Assembly (NCBI GenBank): GCA_029937545.1
Contig: JAPYPR010000001.1
Span: 299,242 to 363,241 of the forward strand
Length of the DNA: 64,000 bases
Origin: Erythrobacter sp.
GTDB taxonomy: Bacteria; Pseudomonadota; Alphaproteobacteria; Sphingomonadales; Sphingomonadaceae
Reading direction: 5' to 3'
The notes under the pieces were generated by a model. It worked only from the letters and a program-made list of their open reading frames with translations, ran no database searches and was not told where the DNA came from. Both the position numbers and the translations under genes were made by a program. Shown here piece by piece: positions 45,821 through 55,711 of the stretch; within the stretch, counting starts at the first letter, position 1, and each line of letters opens with the position of its first letter.

Positions 45821-46828
45821 ATGCGCGTTCCCATGCAGTTCCTGTCCGACAATGCCGCCAGCGTTCACCCTGCCGTGTGGGAAGCGATGCGCGCTGCCGA
45901 CGAACCGGACAGCCCCTATGACGGAGACGCGCTGAGCGCCGCGCTCGACGAGAAGCTCTCGGCGCTGTTCGGCCGCGAATGCGCGGGCCTCTGGGTTGCG
46001 ACCGGAACCGCGGCCAACTGCATCGCGCTCGCCACCATGGTGCAGCCGCATGGCGCAGTGGTCTGCCACCGTGAGGCGCATATCGAGATGGACGAAGGCG
46101 GCGCGCCCGGCTTCTACCTCCACGGTGCGAAACTGCTGCTGGCCGAAGGCGAGGGCGCGAAGCTTACGCCCGAAAGCATCCGCGCGGTGATCGACCCGAT
46201 TCGCGACGATGTGCACCAGGTTCAGTCGCATGCCATCTCGATCACGCAGGCGAGCGAATACGGCCGCAGCTACCGCGTGGACGAAGTCGCCGCGATTGCC
46301 GCGCTGGCGAAGGAGCGCGGGCTCGGCCTGCATATGGACGGTGCGCGCTTTGGCAATGCTGCGGCCTTCCTCGATTGCAGCGCTGCAGAAGCCGCAGGGT
46401 CGGTCGATGCGCTCAGCTTCGGCTTCGTGAAGAACGGGGCGATGAGCGCGGAGGCCATCGTGTTCTTCGATCCGCAGGCCGCCGATGTGGCGCGCTATCG
46501 CCGGAAGCGGGCAGGGCATCTGCAGTCGAAGGGCCGTTTCCTCGCAGCGCAGGTCCATGCGATGCTGGAAGACGACCTCTGGCTCGCCAATGCACGCTCC
46601 GCCAATGCCGCCGCTGCAGAGATCGCCGGTGCGTGCGGCGAGCGCCTGATGCACCCGGTGGAAGCGAACGAATTGTTCGTGCGTTGCACCGCCGCCGAGC
46701 GTGAGGCGCTGCGCAGACAAGGCTTCGGTTTCTACGACTGGGGCGCGGACGCCGCCCGCTTCGTGACCGCCTGGAACACGCGCGAAGCCGATGCGCGCGC
46801 GCTTTCGAAGGCAATCGCCGAGCTATGA
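45821..46828 (+). CDS. PLP-dependent threonine aldolase/beta-eliminating lyase family enzyme
   Basis: 335 residues. It opens FLSDNAASVHPAVWEAM, has GTAANCIALATM, HREAHIEMDEGGAP, HMDGARFGNAAAF (PLP-ring Asp) and the Schiff-base lysine in SFGFVKNGAMSAEA. The family includes low-specificity L-threonine aldolase, which cleaves threonine or allo-threonine to glycine and acetaldehyde; the FVKNGA variant (threonine replaced by valine before Lys) leaves the substrate open. ATG 45833 is an alternative start. It overlaps the next gene by ATGA. Confidence 0.86.
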   Translation: MRVPMQFLSDNAASVHPAVWEAMRAADEPDSPYDGDALSAALDEKLSALFGRECAGLWVATGTAANCIALATMVQPHGAVVCHREAHIEMDEGGAPGFYLHGAKLLLAEGEGAKLTPESIRAVIDPIRDDVHQVQSHAISITQASEYGRSYRVDEVAAIAALAKERGLGLHMDGARFGNAAAFLDCSAAEAAGSVDALSFGFVKNGAMSAEAIVFFDPQAADVARYRRKRAGHLQSKGRFLAAQVHAMLEDDLWLANARSANAAAAEIAGACGERLMHPVEANELFVRCTAAEREALRRQGFGFYDWGADAARFVTAWNTREADARALSKAIAEL

Positions 46829-47760
46829 TGCCGAGCGAAAGCCTGTTCACCCCGCGCAACCTCGGGGCCTTCCTGCTCGTCAGCGTTATCTGGGGCGGGA
46901 CCTGGCTGGTCATCCGCGACCAGATCTCGAGCGTCCCGCCTGCCTGGTCGATCACCTATCGCTTCGTCGTCGCCGCGCTCGGAATGTTTGCCCTGGCGAA
47001 ATTGCGCGGCGAGAACCTGCGTGTCGCGCCGGGGGGTTGGCGCTGGGTTGTTGCGCTGGCACTGTTCCAGTTCTCGCTCAATTTCGGCTTCGTCTACAAT
47101 GCGGAGAGGTTCATTACCTCGGGACTGGTCGCGGTGATGTTCGCGCTGCTGGTGGTGCCGAACGCGGTGCTGGGGCGCATCTTTCTCGGTCAGCCGATCA
47201 GCCGCGAATTCGTGCTTGGCTCGGCGATTGCCGCGGTCGGCGTAGCGATGCTGTTCGCGCAGGAATATCGCGCTTCTCCAGCTACGCTCGGCGAAGTTCT
47301 GACCGGCGCGGCGCTGACTGTCGGCGGGATCCTCGCCGCAAGCGCTGCCAATATCGTGCAGGCGATGGAGGGGGCCAAGCGCCAACCTCTGCTCACTCTG
47401 CTCGCCTGGGCGATGCTGGTCGGTGTGGGGATCAATGCGGTATTCGCGCTGGTCGTGTCGGGACCACCAGTGTTCGACCAGCGCCCGTCCTATACGCTCG
47501 GCATCCTCTATCTCGGTCTCGCCGGATCGGTGGTGACCTTCCCGCTATACTACGGCCTCGTCCGCAAGGTCGGCGCAGGCAAGGCGGCCTACAGCTCGGT
47601 AATCGTCCCAGTGGTGGCGATGATTTTGTCGACCTTGTTCGAGGGGTTCGTGTGGGGGCCACTCCCTGCAGCAGGTGCGGCGATCACGCTGACCGGGATG
47701 ATTGTTGCGATGCGCGGCCGGGCAGCTCCGCCTCCTAGACGCGCTACTCCCGAGCCTTGA
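46825..47760 (+). CDS. EamA/DMT superfamily transporter
   Basis: 311 residues with ten membrane helices arranged as two EamA repeats: VSVIWGGTWLVIRDQISSVP and TYRFVVAAL in the first, GLAGSVVTFPLYYGLVRKVG and SSVIVPVVAMILSTLFEG in the second. Such proteins export amino acids or metabolites; coupling (ATGA) to a threonine-aldolase-like gene makes an amino-acid substrate conceivable. Small hairpins of GTGCGGA/TCCGCAC type lie downstream in the 120-bp gap before the converging SDR gene. Confidence 0.87.
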   Translation: MMPSESLFTPRNLGAFLLVSVIWGGTWLVIRDQISSVPPAWSITYRFVVAALGMFALAKLRGENLRVAPGGWRWVVALALFQFSLNFGFVYNAERFITSGLVAVMFALLVVPNAVLGRIFLGQPISREFVLGSAIAAVGVAMLFAQEYRASPATLGEVLTGAALTVGGILAASAANIVQAMEGAKRQPLLTLLAWAMLVGVGINAVFALVVSGPPVFDQRPSYTLGILYLGLAGSVVTFPLYYGLVRKVGAGKAAYSSVIVPVVAMILSTLFEGFVWGPLPAAGAAITLTGMIVAMRGRAAPPPRRATPEP

Positions 47761-47880
47761 TTTTCGGGGTGCGGGCCGGTGCCGCAAAGGAAAGTGCGGA
47801 TGCGCTTTCCGCACCCGACAAAAGACTCTGGGTGGCCGGGAGGGGGCGTGGGACGGAACAGGGCGCAGCGGCTGACAAAG

Positions 47881-48672
47881 TCAGTCGCCATCAGACGCCA
47901 TCAGAGCCGCCAACCCTTCCCGGAAAGTCGGATACTCCGGCTGCCACCCCAGCACTCGTTTCGCTTTGACGTTCGCCACCCGTCGGTTCTCGGCATAAAA
48001 GCCCCGCGCCATGGGCGACAGGTCGGCCTCGTCCATGGTCTGCAACGGCGGGCGCTCGACGCCGAGCAGGCGGCACGCCTCTTCGATCACTGCATTCTGG
48101 CTGGTCGGCAGATCGTCGGCGAGATTGTATGCGCCGGGCGGTGCATCGGTCGCGACGGCGGCGACTACGCCGCTCACGATATCGTCCACGTCAACGCGGC
48201 TGAAGACCTGCCCCGGAAGATCGATGCGGTGGGCCGTGCCCTCGCGTATCCGGTCGATCGCACTGCGCCCCGGCCCGTAGATCCCCGGCAGGCGGAAGAC
48301 CCGTGCGTCTGCTTCCAGCCAGCGCGCATCGCAATCGCTGCGCGCGGTGCGCCGCCCGCCGCCGGTCGGGGTTGCCTCGTCTACCCACGCGCCTTGCCAG
48401 TCGCCATAAACGCCGGTCGACGAAAGGTAGCCCAACCATATATCGCCAAGCGCCGTGCCATAGCGGTCCAGCACTGGGTCGCTGCCCTCGGACGGCGGGA
48501 CGGAACTCAAGACATGGCTCGATGCGGCCAGTGCTGACAGCACGGCAGGCTCGTCATCGAAAGCGATGGTCCCGTCGCTGCCGGTAGACTCGACGCTCCA
48601 GCCGGCGTTGCTCAGCGCTTGTGCGATCCGCTTGGCCGTGTAGCCGAGGCCGAAGATGAACATTTGTCGCAT
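47881..48672 (-). CDS. NAD-dependent epimerase/SDR protein, YeeZ-like
   Basis: 263 residues of the extended SDR type. The N-terminal nucleotide motif is FIFGLGYTAKRIAQAL (GxGYxA rather than GxxGxxG), followed by YLSSTGVYGDWQGAWVDE and RLPGIYGPGRSAIDRI. This matches the YeeZ/SDR subfamily with unknown substrate. ATG 48663 is an alternative start. It is divergent from pepN, with 42 bases between them. Confidence 0.82.
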   Translation of the reverse strand: MRQMFIFGLGYTAKRIAQALSNAGWSVESTGSDGTIAFDDEPAVLSALAASSHVLSSVPPSEGSDPVLDRYGTALGDIWLGYLSSTGVYGDWQGAWVDEATPTGGGRRTARSDCDARWLEADARVFRLPGIYGPGRSAIDRIREGTAHRIDLPGQVFSRVDVDDIVSGVVAAVATDAPPGAYNLADDLPTSQNAVIEEACRLLGVERPPLQTMDEADLSPMARGFYAENRRVANVKAKRVLGWQPEYPTFREGLAALMASDGD

Positions 48673-48714
48673 CGGGGCGTATTACCCGAAGACACGCAAA
48701 AGCACAGGATTTCC

Positions 48715-51366
48715 ATGGATATCGCCCGCACCCCCGCCACGCCCGAAGGCAATGTCGCAATGGCCGATGCAGCGCCCGAACCGCATGAGCCCGCGACCAT
48801 CCGGCGCGAGGACTATACGCCGTTCCCGTGGCTGGTGACCGAAACGCGCCTCGATTTCGAGCTCGGGCTGGAGCGGACACGAGTCACCGCGACACTGGCG
48901 GTAGAGCGCAATCCCGACGCCGAAGCCTCGCCCACCATCCGCCTGAATGGCGACGGGCTGGAGCTTGTTTCCCTGACCTGCGACGGAGATGAATGCGCCG
49001 GCCACACGATGGATGACGACGATCTGGTCGTCACGCTCGAAGGCGGCATGCATACGATCAAGATTGTCACCGAAATCGACCCTTCGGCCAATTCCCAGCT
49101 GATGGGCCTCTACGCCTCGAACGGCATGCTGTGCACGCAATGCGAAGCGGAGGGCTTCCGCCGAATTACCTTTTTCCCCGACCGTCCCGATGTGCTCAGC
49201 ACCTACACCGTTCGCATGCGTGGCCCGAAGGCGCAGTTCCCGGTCCTCCTGTGCAATGGAAACCGCGTCGATACCGGCGAGGATGGCGAGCAGCATTGGG
49301 CCGAATGGCACGATCCTTGGCCCAAGCCGTCCTACCTCTTCGCGCTGGTCGCCGGCGATCTGGTCGCGCGGACCAACAGCTTCACCACCATGGGCGGGCG
49401 CGAGGTCGAGCTGAACGTCTATGTTCGCGATGGAGACTTGGACCGCACCGCTCACGCCATGGAAAGCCTCAAGCGCTCGATGAAATGGGACGAGGAAGTG
49501 TTCGGCCGCGAATACGACCTCGACTTGTTCAACATCGTCGCGGTGAGCGATTTCAACATGGGCGCAATGGAGAACAAGGGCCTCAACGTCTTCAACACGA
49601 AGTACGTCCTCGCCGACCCGGAAACCGCGACCGACGGCGATTTCGACGGGATCGAGGGCGTGATCGGCCACGAATATTTCCATAACTGGTCGGGCAATCG
49701 CATCACCTGCCGCGACTGGTTCCAGCTGAGCCTGAAAGAAGGCTTCACCGTTCTGCGCGACCAGCTGTTCAGCGCCGACATGGGCAGCGCGCCGGTCAAG
49801 CGGATCGAGGACGTGCGCATCCTGCGCAGCGTGCAGTTCCCCGAGGATTCCGGTCCGTTGGCCCACCCGATCCGCCCCGATTGCTATCGCGAGATCAACA
49901 ACTTCTACACCTCTACCGTCTATAACAAGGGCGCCGAGGTCATCCGCATGATGCGGACAATGGTCGGCGAAGAGCGTTTCCGGCAGGGCACCGACCTCTA
50001 TTTCGAGCGCCACGACGGGGAGGCTGCGACCTGCGAGGATTTCGTGAGCTCGATCGAGGAAGGAGCGAGTCTCGACCTCGAACAGTTCCGCCTGTGGTAT
50101 TCGCAAGCCGGCACCCCCAAGGTCACGGCCGAACTGAAGCATGAGGGGCAGACCGCTCGGCTGACGCTCTCGCAGGTTGTGCCGCCCACGCCCGGTCAGC
50201 CGGACAAAGAGCCTATGCCGATCCCGCTCAAGATCGCACTGTTCGACCGCACGACGGGTACGCACTCGGGCGAGGAACTGGTGGTGCTCGATTCGGTGAA
50301 GGCGGAGTTCGAGTTCGAAGGTTTCGAAGGCAAGCCGGTCCTCTCGATCAACCGCACATTCTCGGCGCCGGTGACGATCGAGCGCGACATTCCGCGCGAA
50401 GATCTCGTGTTCCTCGCCGCTCATGACGACGATCCCTTCGCCCGTTACGAGGCGATGCAAGAGCTGATGACCGGCCATCTTGTCGCCGCCGCAGGAGGTG
50501 GGCTGGTCGAAGAGGAGCGCGAGGCGGCCGTCGCCGACATTGCCGAAGCGATGCGGTCCGTGCTCGTCGACGAGCGGCTCGACGACCTGATGCGTGGCGA
50601 GCTGATGCTGCTGCCGAGCCAGACCTATCTCGCCGAGCAGATGCTCGTTGCGGATCCGGCCCGCATCCATGCCGAGCGCGAACAGCTCAAGCGCGAGCTG
50701 GGCCAGCGATTGCAAAGCGAAATGCACCGTCTGTACGACCGGGCCGAACAATTGCCCTATTCGCTCGATCTGGGCGCCCGCGGCGCGCGCAAGGTCAAGA
50801 CGCTGGTGCTGACCTATGCCGCTGCCAGCGATCCGGCGAAAGCGATCGAACTCGCGGCTCACCAATACGACCGCGCCGACAATATGACCGACCGGCAGGG
50901 CGCGCTGATGGTGCTGGCGGGGACCGACAGTGCCGAGCGCACCGCGCGGCTGCTCGATTTCTACAATCGCTTCCAGGGCAATGCGCTGGTGATCGACAAA
51001 TGGTTCGCGCTGCAGGCCTCCTCGCTCCATCCGAACGCGACCGAGCATGTGAAGGCGCTGGCGGACCATCCGGATTTCACTCTGAAAAACCCCAATCGGG
51101 TGCGCTCGCTCTACATGGCGTTTGCAGCCAATCCGCATGCCTTCCACGCCGACGATGGCGAAGGCTATCGCATCATCGCCGACCTCATCCTCGCGCTCGA
51201 CCCGATCAATCCGCAGACTGCAGCGCGCTTCGTGCCGCCGCTCGGACGCTGGCGGCGGATCGAACCGGGCCGCGCCGCGCTGATGCGCGAACAACTGGAA
51301 CGGATTGCCGCAGCACCCAAGCTGTCGCGCGACACCTATGAGCAGGTGAGCCGCTCGCTTGGCTGA
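48715..51366 (+). CDS. pepN: Aminopeptidase N (M1 family)
   Basis: An 883-residue zinc aminopeptidase of the gluzincin M1 family. It has GAMEN (about 283-287, substrate N-terminus site) and HEYFHNW (about 319-325, zinc site) followed by the Glu of the LKEGFTVLRDQ segment. N-terminal beta, catalytic, Ig-like and helical C-terminal domains fit E. coli PepN in length. It removes residues from peptide N-termini in the cytosol. ATG 48715 follows AGGA; ATG 48760 is a possible later start. pgeF overlaps its 3' end by eight bases. Confidence 0.94.
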   Translation: MDIARTPATPEGNVAMADAAPEPHEPATIRREDYTPFPWLVTETRLDFELGLERTRVTATLAVERNPDAEASPTIRLNGDGLELVSLTCDGDECAGHTMDDDDLVVTLEGGMHTIKIVTEIDPSANSQLMGLYASNGMLCTQCEAEGFRRITFFPDRPDVLSTYTVRMRGPKAQFPVLLCNGNRVDTGEDGEQHWAEWHDPWPKPSYLFALVAGDLVARTNSFTTMGGREVELNVYVRDGDLDRTAHAMESLKRSMKWDEEVFGREYDLDLFNIVAVSDFNMGAMENKGLNVFNTKYVLADPETATDGDFDGIEGVIGHEYFHNWSGNRITCRDWFQLSLKEGFTVLRDQLFSADMGSAPVKRIEDVRILRSVQFPEDSGPLAHPIRPDCYREINNFYTSTVYNKGAEVIRMMRTMVGEERFRQGTDLYFERHDGEAATCEDFVSSIEEGASLDLEQFRLWYSQAGTPKVTAELKHEGQTARLTLSQVVPPTPGQPDKEPMPIPLKIALFDRTTGTHSGEELVVLDSVKAEFEFEGFEGKPVLSINRTFSAPVTIERDIPREDLVFLAAHDDDPFARYEAMQELMTGHLVAAAGGGLVEEEREAAVADIAEAMRSVLVDERLDDLMRGELMLLPSQTYLAEQMLVADPARIHAEREQLKRELGQRLQSEMHRLYDRAEQLPYSLDLGARGARKVKTLVLTYAAASDPAKAIELAAHQYDRADNMTDRQGALMVLAGTDSAERTARLLDFYNRFQGNALVIDKWFALQASSLHPNATEHVKALADHPDFTLKNPNRVRSLYMAFAANPHAFHADDGEGYRIIADLILALDPINPQTAARFVPPLGRWRRIEPGRAALMREQLERIAAAPKLSRDTYEQVSRSLG

Positions 51367-52021
51367 GGCGCTGCATTCGGATCTGCTGGAAGGGATACCG
51401 CACGCCTTTTCAACGTGCGCGCCGCTCGATCTGCAGGGCATCATGCCCGGCGGCGTGCTCGTCCGTGTGAAGCAAGTCCATTCGGCAGAGGTTGTCTTCG
51501 CAACGGAGGCGATGGCTGCACCGCTTGAGGCCGATGCATTGGTTACCGATCAGCCGGGCTTGTTGCTCGGCATCGTCACGGCCGACTGCGCGCCCGTCTT
51601 GCTGATGGACGAACGAGCTGGCGTCGTCGGGGCGGCGCACGCTGGTTGGCGAGGCGCGGTGTCCGGTGTTCTCGAAAACACGATCTCGGCCATGGTACGG
51701 CTGGGCAGCGATCCGGCCCAAATCCGCGCTGCAATCGGGCCGACGATCGCGCAGCAAAGCTATGAAGTCGATGAGGCCTTCCGGGCGAACTTCGCTGAGG
51801 CCGAAGGCCGATTCTTCGAGTCCGGGCGCCATAGCCATTGGCAATTCGACCTGCCCGGTTTTGCCGCCCATCGGATCGCTCTGGCAGGGGTCACGCATGT
51901 GGATGATCTGCAAGAGGATACCTACTCCCGGCCTGATCGCTTCCACTCGTTCCGCCGGTCCAGCCATCGAGGCGAGAATACGACGGGTCGACAGCTCAGT
52001 GTCATCGGCTTGCCACACTGA
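51359..52021 (+). CDS. pgeF: Peptidoglycan editing factor / laccase-domain protein
   Basis: 220 residues of the YfiH/PgeF family (Cu-oxidase_4 fold). The metal-site motifs are VKQVHSAEVVF, GIVTADCAPVLL and GAAHAGWRGAVSG. PgeF prevents misincorporation of serine in peptidoglycan precursors, and family members also have purine nucleosidase activity. TTG 51359 is the best start and lies inside the end of pepN; no ATG gives the conserved N-terminus. Confidence 0.9.
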   Translation: MAEALHSDLLEGIPHAFSTCAPLDLQGIMPGGVLVRVKQVHSAEVVFATEAMAAPLEADALVTDQPGLLLGIVTADCAPVLLMDERAGVVGAAHAGWRGAVSGVLENTISAMVRLGSDPAQIRAAIGPTIAQQSYEVDEAFRANFAEAEGRFFESGRHSHWQFDLPGFAAHRIALAGVTHVDDLQEDTYSRPDRFHSFRRSSHRGENTTGRQLSVIGLPH

Positions 52022-52040
52022 TTGCGCCATGTGCCACAAG

Positions 52041-52064
52041 CTTGCCAAAATCGCGGTTGGCAAG
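52041..52064 (+). promoter_or_regulatory. Inverted repeat between pgeF and petA
   Basis: CTTGCCAA (52041-52048) pairs with TTGGCAAG (52057-52064) over an 8-base spacer, 20 bases after the pgeF stop and about 170 bases before petA. Without a T-run it could be an operator as well as a weak terminator. I see nothing else definable in the 211-base gap. Confidence 0.4.
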
Positions 52065-52232
52065 GCAGCGCTGACCCGCTAGAGGCCCCTCCAAACCGGC
52101 TCGCCGGGGGCTTTCGCGCAGGTTTCTCGCAGACGTGCCAATAGCGCCTCTTCGCAGGGTCGGAAGCAATCGCAAACGCATTGTGCGGACCAACCGCCGG
52201 TGCTTCGACAAGGCAGGCAAGGCATAGCGCTG

Positions 52233-52805
52233 ATGGCAGACACGGCTGCAACCGCAACACCCGAAACCACTGGCGAGACCGGCGACGGCATCCGTCGCCG
52301 CGATTTCATCGACATCGCTGCCGTGAGCGCCGCCGGCGTCGGCGGTCTGGCGGTGCTCTATCCACTGATCAGCCAGATGGCGCCGTCGAAGGACGTGCTC
52401 GCCGCGAGCTCGACCGAAGTCGACGTGTCGGCGATCCAGCCGGGGCAGGCAATCAAGGCCGTCTTCCGCAAGCAGCCGCTGTTCGTGCGCCGCCTGACAC
52501 CTGCCGAGGTCCAGGAAGCGAACGCCACGCCCGTGGGCGCGCTGCGCGATCCGCAGACCCTCGCCGAGCGCACGCAGGAAGGGCACGAAGACATGCTCGT
52601 GACCATGGGTGTCTGCACCCATCTCGGCTGCGTTCCGCTGGGTGCCGCCGAGGGCGAGGTCAAGGGTGAGTTCGGCGGATATTTCTGCCCCTGCCACGGG
52701 TCGCATTACGATACCGCTGGACGCATCCGGAAGGGGCCGGCGCCGACCAATCTCGAAGTGCCGGAATATACCTTCACCTCCGACACCACCATCCAGGTCG
52801 GCTGA
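52233..52805 (+). CDS. petA: Ubiquinol-cytochrome c reductase Rieske iron-sulfur subunit
   Basis: 190 residues. A twin-arginine type N-terminus ([10 protein letters not shown], 21-30) precedes the membrane anchor. The [2Fe-2S] ligands are in CTHLGC (Cys128, His130) and CPCHGSH (Cys152, His155); Cys133 and Cys154 form the stabilising disulfide. It carries electrons from ubiquinol at the Qo site to cytochrome c1. First gene of petABC. ATG 52233 is chosen; the frame is open back to 52200. Confidence 0.96.
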   Translation: MADTAATATPETTGETGDGIRRRDFIDIAAVSAAGVGGLAVLYPLISQMAPSKDVLAASSTEVDVSAIQPGQAIKAVFRKQPLFVRRLTPAEVQEANATPVGALRDPQTLAERTQEGHEDMLVTMGVCTHLGCVPLGAAEGEVKGEFGGYFCPCHGSHYDTAGRIRKGPAPTNLEVPEYTFTSDTTIQVG

Positions 52806-52828
52806 GCCGAGAGACGAGAGATACGATC

Positions 52829-54124
52829 ATGAGCTTTCCCTGGGCCAAGGAATATACGCCGGCCAACGGCTTCACCAAGTTTCTCGACGAGAAGCTGCCC
52901 CTGCCGCGCCTCGTCTACAATGCAGTCGGCGCCGGCTATCCGGTGCCGCGCAATCTCAGCTATTTCTGGAATTTCGGTGTTCTCGCCGGCTTCTTCCTGG
53001 TGCTTCAGATCGTCACCGGCATTATCCTCGCGATGCATTATGCCGCGAACGCCCAGGTCGCCTTTGCCACGACCGAGCACATCATGCGCAACGTCAACTG
53101 GGGCTGGCTGATGCGCTATGCTCATGCGAACGGCGCGAGCTTCTTCTTCATCGTCGTCTACCTGCATATCTTTCGCGGCTTCTACTACAGTTCGTACAAG
53201 GCCCCGCGCGAGATGATCTGGCTGCTCGGCGTCACGATCTTCCTGCTGATGATGGCGACTGCCTTCATGGGCTACGTCCTGCCCTGGGGCCAGATGAGCT
53301 TCTGGGGAGCCAAGGTCATTACCGGCCTGTTCGGCGCAATCCCGCTGGTCGGCGAGCCGATTCAGATCTGGCTGCTCGGCGGTTACGCGCCCGACAACGC
53401 AGCGCTGAACCGCTTCTTCAGCCTGCACTTCCTGCTGCCCTTCGTGATTGCAGGGTTTGTCATCCTGCACATCTGGGCGCTGCATATTCCGGGCTCCTCG
53501 AACCCGACCGGCGTCGAAATCAAGAGCGAAAGCGACACGCTGCCTTTCCACCCGTATTACACGGTGAAGGACGGCTTCGGCCTCGGTGTCGCCCTGATCC
53601 TGTTCATGACCATGGTGTTCTTCCTGCCGAATGCCCTCGGACACCCGGACAATTATATCGAAGCGAACCCGCTTTCGACGCCTGCGCATATCGTCCCCGA
53701 ATGGTATTTCTGGCCCTTCTACGCAATCCTGCGCGCCTTCACGGTCGACTTCCTGTTCATTCCGGCGAAGCTGCTGGGCGTGATTGCGATGTTCGGCTCG
53801 ATCCTGCTGTGGTTCATTCTGCCGTGGCTCGACAGGTCGCCGGTGCGCAGCGGCCACTATCGGCCGCTGTTCCGCAAGTTCTTCTGGTTCGGCCTGATCC
53901 CGGCGATGATCGTCCTGTTCATCTGCGGCGGCGCGCCGGCGGAAGAGCCCTATGTCATGCTCAGCCAGCTGGCGACGGCATACTACTTCCTTCACTTCCT
54001 CGTGATCCTGCCGATCGTCGGCCAGATCGAGAAGCCCGAACCGCTGCCCTATTCCATCACCGAAGCCGTGCTGGGATCGGACAAGAAGGCAGTGCTCGGC
54101 GAAAACGCTTCGCCGGCCGTCTAA
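52829..54124 (+). CDS. petB: Ubiquinol-cytochrome c reductase cytochrome b
   Basis: 431 residues with eight membrane helices and two heme-b sites (paired histidines in helices B and D). The Qo-site [15 protein letters not shown] motif and the [20 protein letters not shown] segment are both present. The core of the bc1 complex, which moves protons while passing electrons from ubiquinol to cytochrome c. It lies 23 bases behind petA. Confidence 0.97.
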   Translation: MSFPWAKEYTPANGFTKFLDEKLPLPRLVYNAVGAGYPVPRNLSYFWNFGVLAGFFLVLQIVTGIILAMHYAANAQVAFATTEHIMRNVNWGWLMRYAHANGASFFFIVVYLHIFRGFYYSSYKAPREMIWLLGVTIFLLMMATAFMGYVLPWGQMSFWGAKVITGLFGAIPLVGEPIQIWLLGGYAPDNAALNRFFSLHFLLPFVIAGFVILHIWALHIPGSSNPTGVEIKSESDTLPFHPYYTVKDGFGLGVALILFMTMVFFLPNALGHPDNYIEANPLSTPAHIVPEWYFWPFYAILRAFTVDFLFIPAKLLGVIAMFGSILLWFILPWLDRSPVRSGHYRPLFRKFFWFGLIPAMIVLFICGGAPAEEPYVMLSQLATAYYFLHFLVILPIVGQIEKPEPLPYSITEAVLGSDKKAVLGENASPAV

Positions 54125-54143
54125 GCGAGTAACGAGAAAAGAC

Positions 54144-54995
54144 ATGACCAAGCTTCTCAGCATCCGCCTCGTTGCCATTATCGCCGGGCTCGGCTTCGCG
54201 CTCGTCGCGCTCTACTCCTTCGTCGTCGGCGCTTTTGCCTTCCTGACCGAAGAGACAACTCCGCACCTGCCCTACGAGGATCCGCGCGACTTCGCCTTTT
54301 CCTTCGACGGCCCAGCCGGCAAGTGGGACATCCAGCAGCTGCAACGCGGCCTGAAGGTCTATGACGAGGTCTGTTCGGCCTGCCACAGCCTGAAATATGT
54401 CGCTTTCCGCAACCTTTCGCAGCTTGGTTACGATGAAGGCCAGGTGAAAGCCTATGCCGCATCCAAGCAGGTGCCGGGCATCGATCCGAACACCGGGGAA
54501 GCCACGACGCGTCCGGGTCTGCCGACCGACTATTTCCCGTCGCCCTATCCCAATGCGGTCGCGGCTGCCGCGGCGAACAACAATGCTATCCCGCCCGATC
54601 TCTCGCTGATTACCAAGGCACGTGGCGACGGAACGAACTACGTTGCTTCGCTGCTTGCGGGCTATCAGGAACCGAGCGCAGAGCTTCTGGCCGAGCATCC
54701 GGAAGCCGCACCCGGCCCGGGTCTCTACCACAATCCCTACTTCCCGAATCTCAACCTGGCGATGGCTCCGCCCCTGACGTCGACCGGCCAGGTGACCTAT
54801 GACGATGGGACCGAAGCGACCATAGAGCAGATGTCGATCGACGTTGCTGCCTTCCTCACCTGGACGGCCGAGCCGACTTTGGTGCAGCGCAAGCAGACCG
54901 GCTGGCCGGTGCTGATCTTCCTGCTGTTCGCAACCGTGCTGGCCTATCTGTCGAAGAACCAGATCTGGGCCGCGGTGAAACCGAAGAAGAAGTAG
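54144..54995 (+). CDS. petC: Ubiquinol-cytochrome c reductase cytochrome c1
   Basis: 283 residues. N-terminal signal or membrane segment (about 8-35), the heme-c attachment site CSACH (77-81) followed by SLKYVAFRNL, a heme-ligand methionine region (NLAMAPPL), and a C-terminal membrane anchor (VLIFLLFATVLAYLSK) typical of cytochrome c1. Third gene of petABC, 19 bases after petB. A terminator follows at 55029. Confidence 0.96.
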   Translation: MTKLLSIRLVAIIAGLGFALVALYSFVVGAFAFLTEETTPHLPYEDPRDFAFSFDGPAGKWDIQQLQRGLKVYDEVCSACHSLKYVAFRNLSQLGYDEGQVKAYAASKQVPGIDPNTGEATTRPGLPTDYFPSPYPNAVAAAAANNNAIPPDLSLITKARGDGTNYVASLLAGYQEPSAELLAEHPEAAPGPGLYHNPYFPNLNLAMAPPLTSTGQVTYDDGTEATIEQMSIDVAAFLTWTAEPTLVQRKQTGWPVLIFLLFATVLAYLSKNQIWAAVKPKKK

Positions 54996-55028
54996 GCCGA
55001 CCGATCATCGCGAGTATCGCAATAACGG

Positions 55029-55061
55029 GCGCCCCTCCATCCAGCCGGATGCGAGGGGCGC
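55029..55061 (+). terminator. Hairpin after petABC
   Basis: GCGCCCCTC (55029-55037) pairs with GAGGGGCGC (55053-55061), 34 bases behind the petC stop. The T-run is poor (TTCC), but the strong stem and position suggest the end of petABC transcription before apt. Confidence 0.7.
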
Positions 55062-55083
55062 TTCCGAATCGGGGGGAGAGCCG

Positions 55084-55614
55084 ATGACTCCGGCAGAGTT
55101 GAAAGCGCTGGTGCGCACCATTCCCGATTTTCCCAAACGGGGCATCCAGTTCCGCGACATCACGACCCTCATCGGCCACGGCCCTGGCTTTACCGCTTCC
55201 GTGGACTGGCTGGCCGAGCAGGTCGAAGGCAGCGAGGCGGTGGCGGGCATGGAGGCGCGCGGCTTTATCTTCGGAGCCGCCGTAGCAGCGCGCCTGAGCC
55301 TGCCCTTCCTGCCGATCCGCAAGCCCGGAAAGCTCCCCTGCGAAGTCATCGGCGTCGATTACGAGCTCGAATACGGCATGGACCGGCTCGAGCTAGACCC
55401 CCATTCGGTGAGCGACGGGCAATCCGTGGCAATCGTAGACGACCTGCTCGCTACCGGGGGAACTGCGCAAGCGGCGACCAAACTGCTGCGCGAGGCAGGA
55501 GCCACGGTCACCACCGCGGCATTCGTAATCGACCTGCCCGATCTGGGCGGCAGCACTAAACTGCAGGCCGACAATGTTTCCGTCTGCGCCCTGATGGAAT
55601 TCGAAGGCGACTGA
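55084..55614 (+). CDS. apt: Adenine phosphoribosyltransferase
   Basis: 176 residues, purine salvage: adenine plus PRPP to AMP. The PRPP-binding loop is AIVDDLLATGGTAQAA; other family blocks are FPKRGIQFRDITTL and GMEARGFIFGAAVA. It has its own apparent transcription unit after the petABC terminator, with GGGGGAG just ahead of ATG 55084. Confidence 0.95.
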   Translation: MTPAELKALVRTIPDFPKRGIQFRDITTLIGHGPGFTASVDWLAEQVEGSEAVAGMEARGFIFGAAVAARLSLPFLPIRKPGKLPCEVIGVDYELEYGMDRLELDPHSVSDGQSVAIVDDLLATGGTAQAATKLLREAGATVTTAAFVIDLPDLGGSTKLQADNVSVCALMEFEGD

Positions 55615-55711
55615 TCCCGCGAGAAATTTGGAAATATCGGCTGCTTAGGGCATTGACGTTCTAACGCACCTGCGAAGTCCTTTCGCAGGCACAGCTGAAA
55701 ATGCGAGGGGC

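Noticed and set aside
45482..46720. 412-residue frame joining the acetyltransferase to upstream sequence
   Set aside because: The upstream part is antisense to the aldolase gene; the acetyltransferase begins at ATG 45781.
48682..51444. 920-residue open frame antisense to pepN
   Set aside because: It mirrors pepN in the opposite strand; long antisense frames are common in high-G+C genes, its text is rich in Arg/His/Gln without domain motifs, and pepN has all M1 motifs.
52706..54178. 490-residue open frame antisense to petB
   Set aside because: No domain motifs; it is the complement of cytochrome b.
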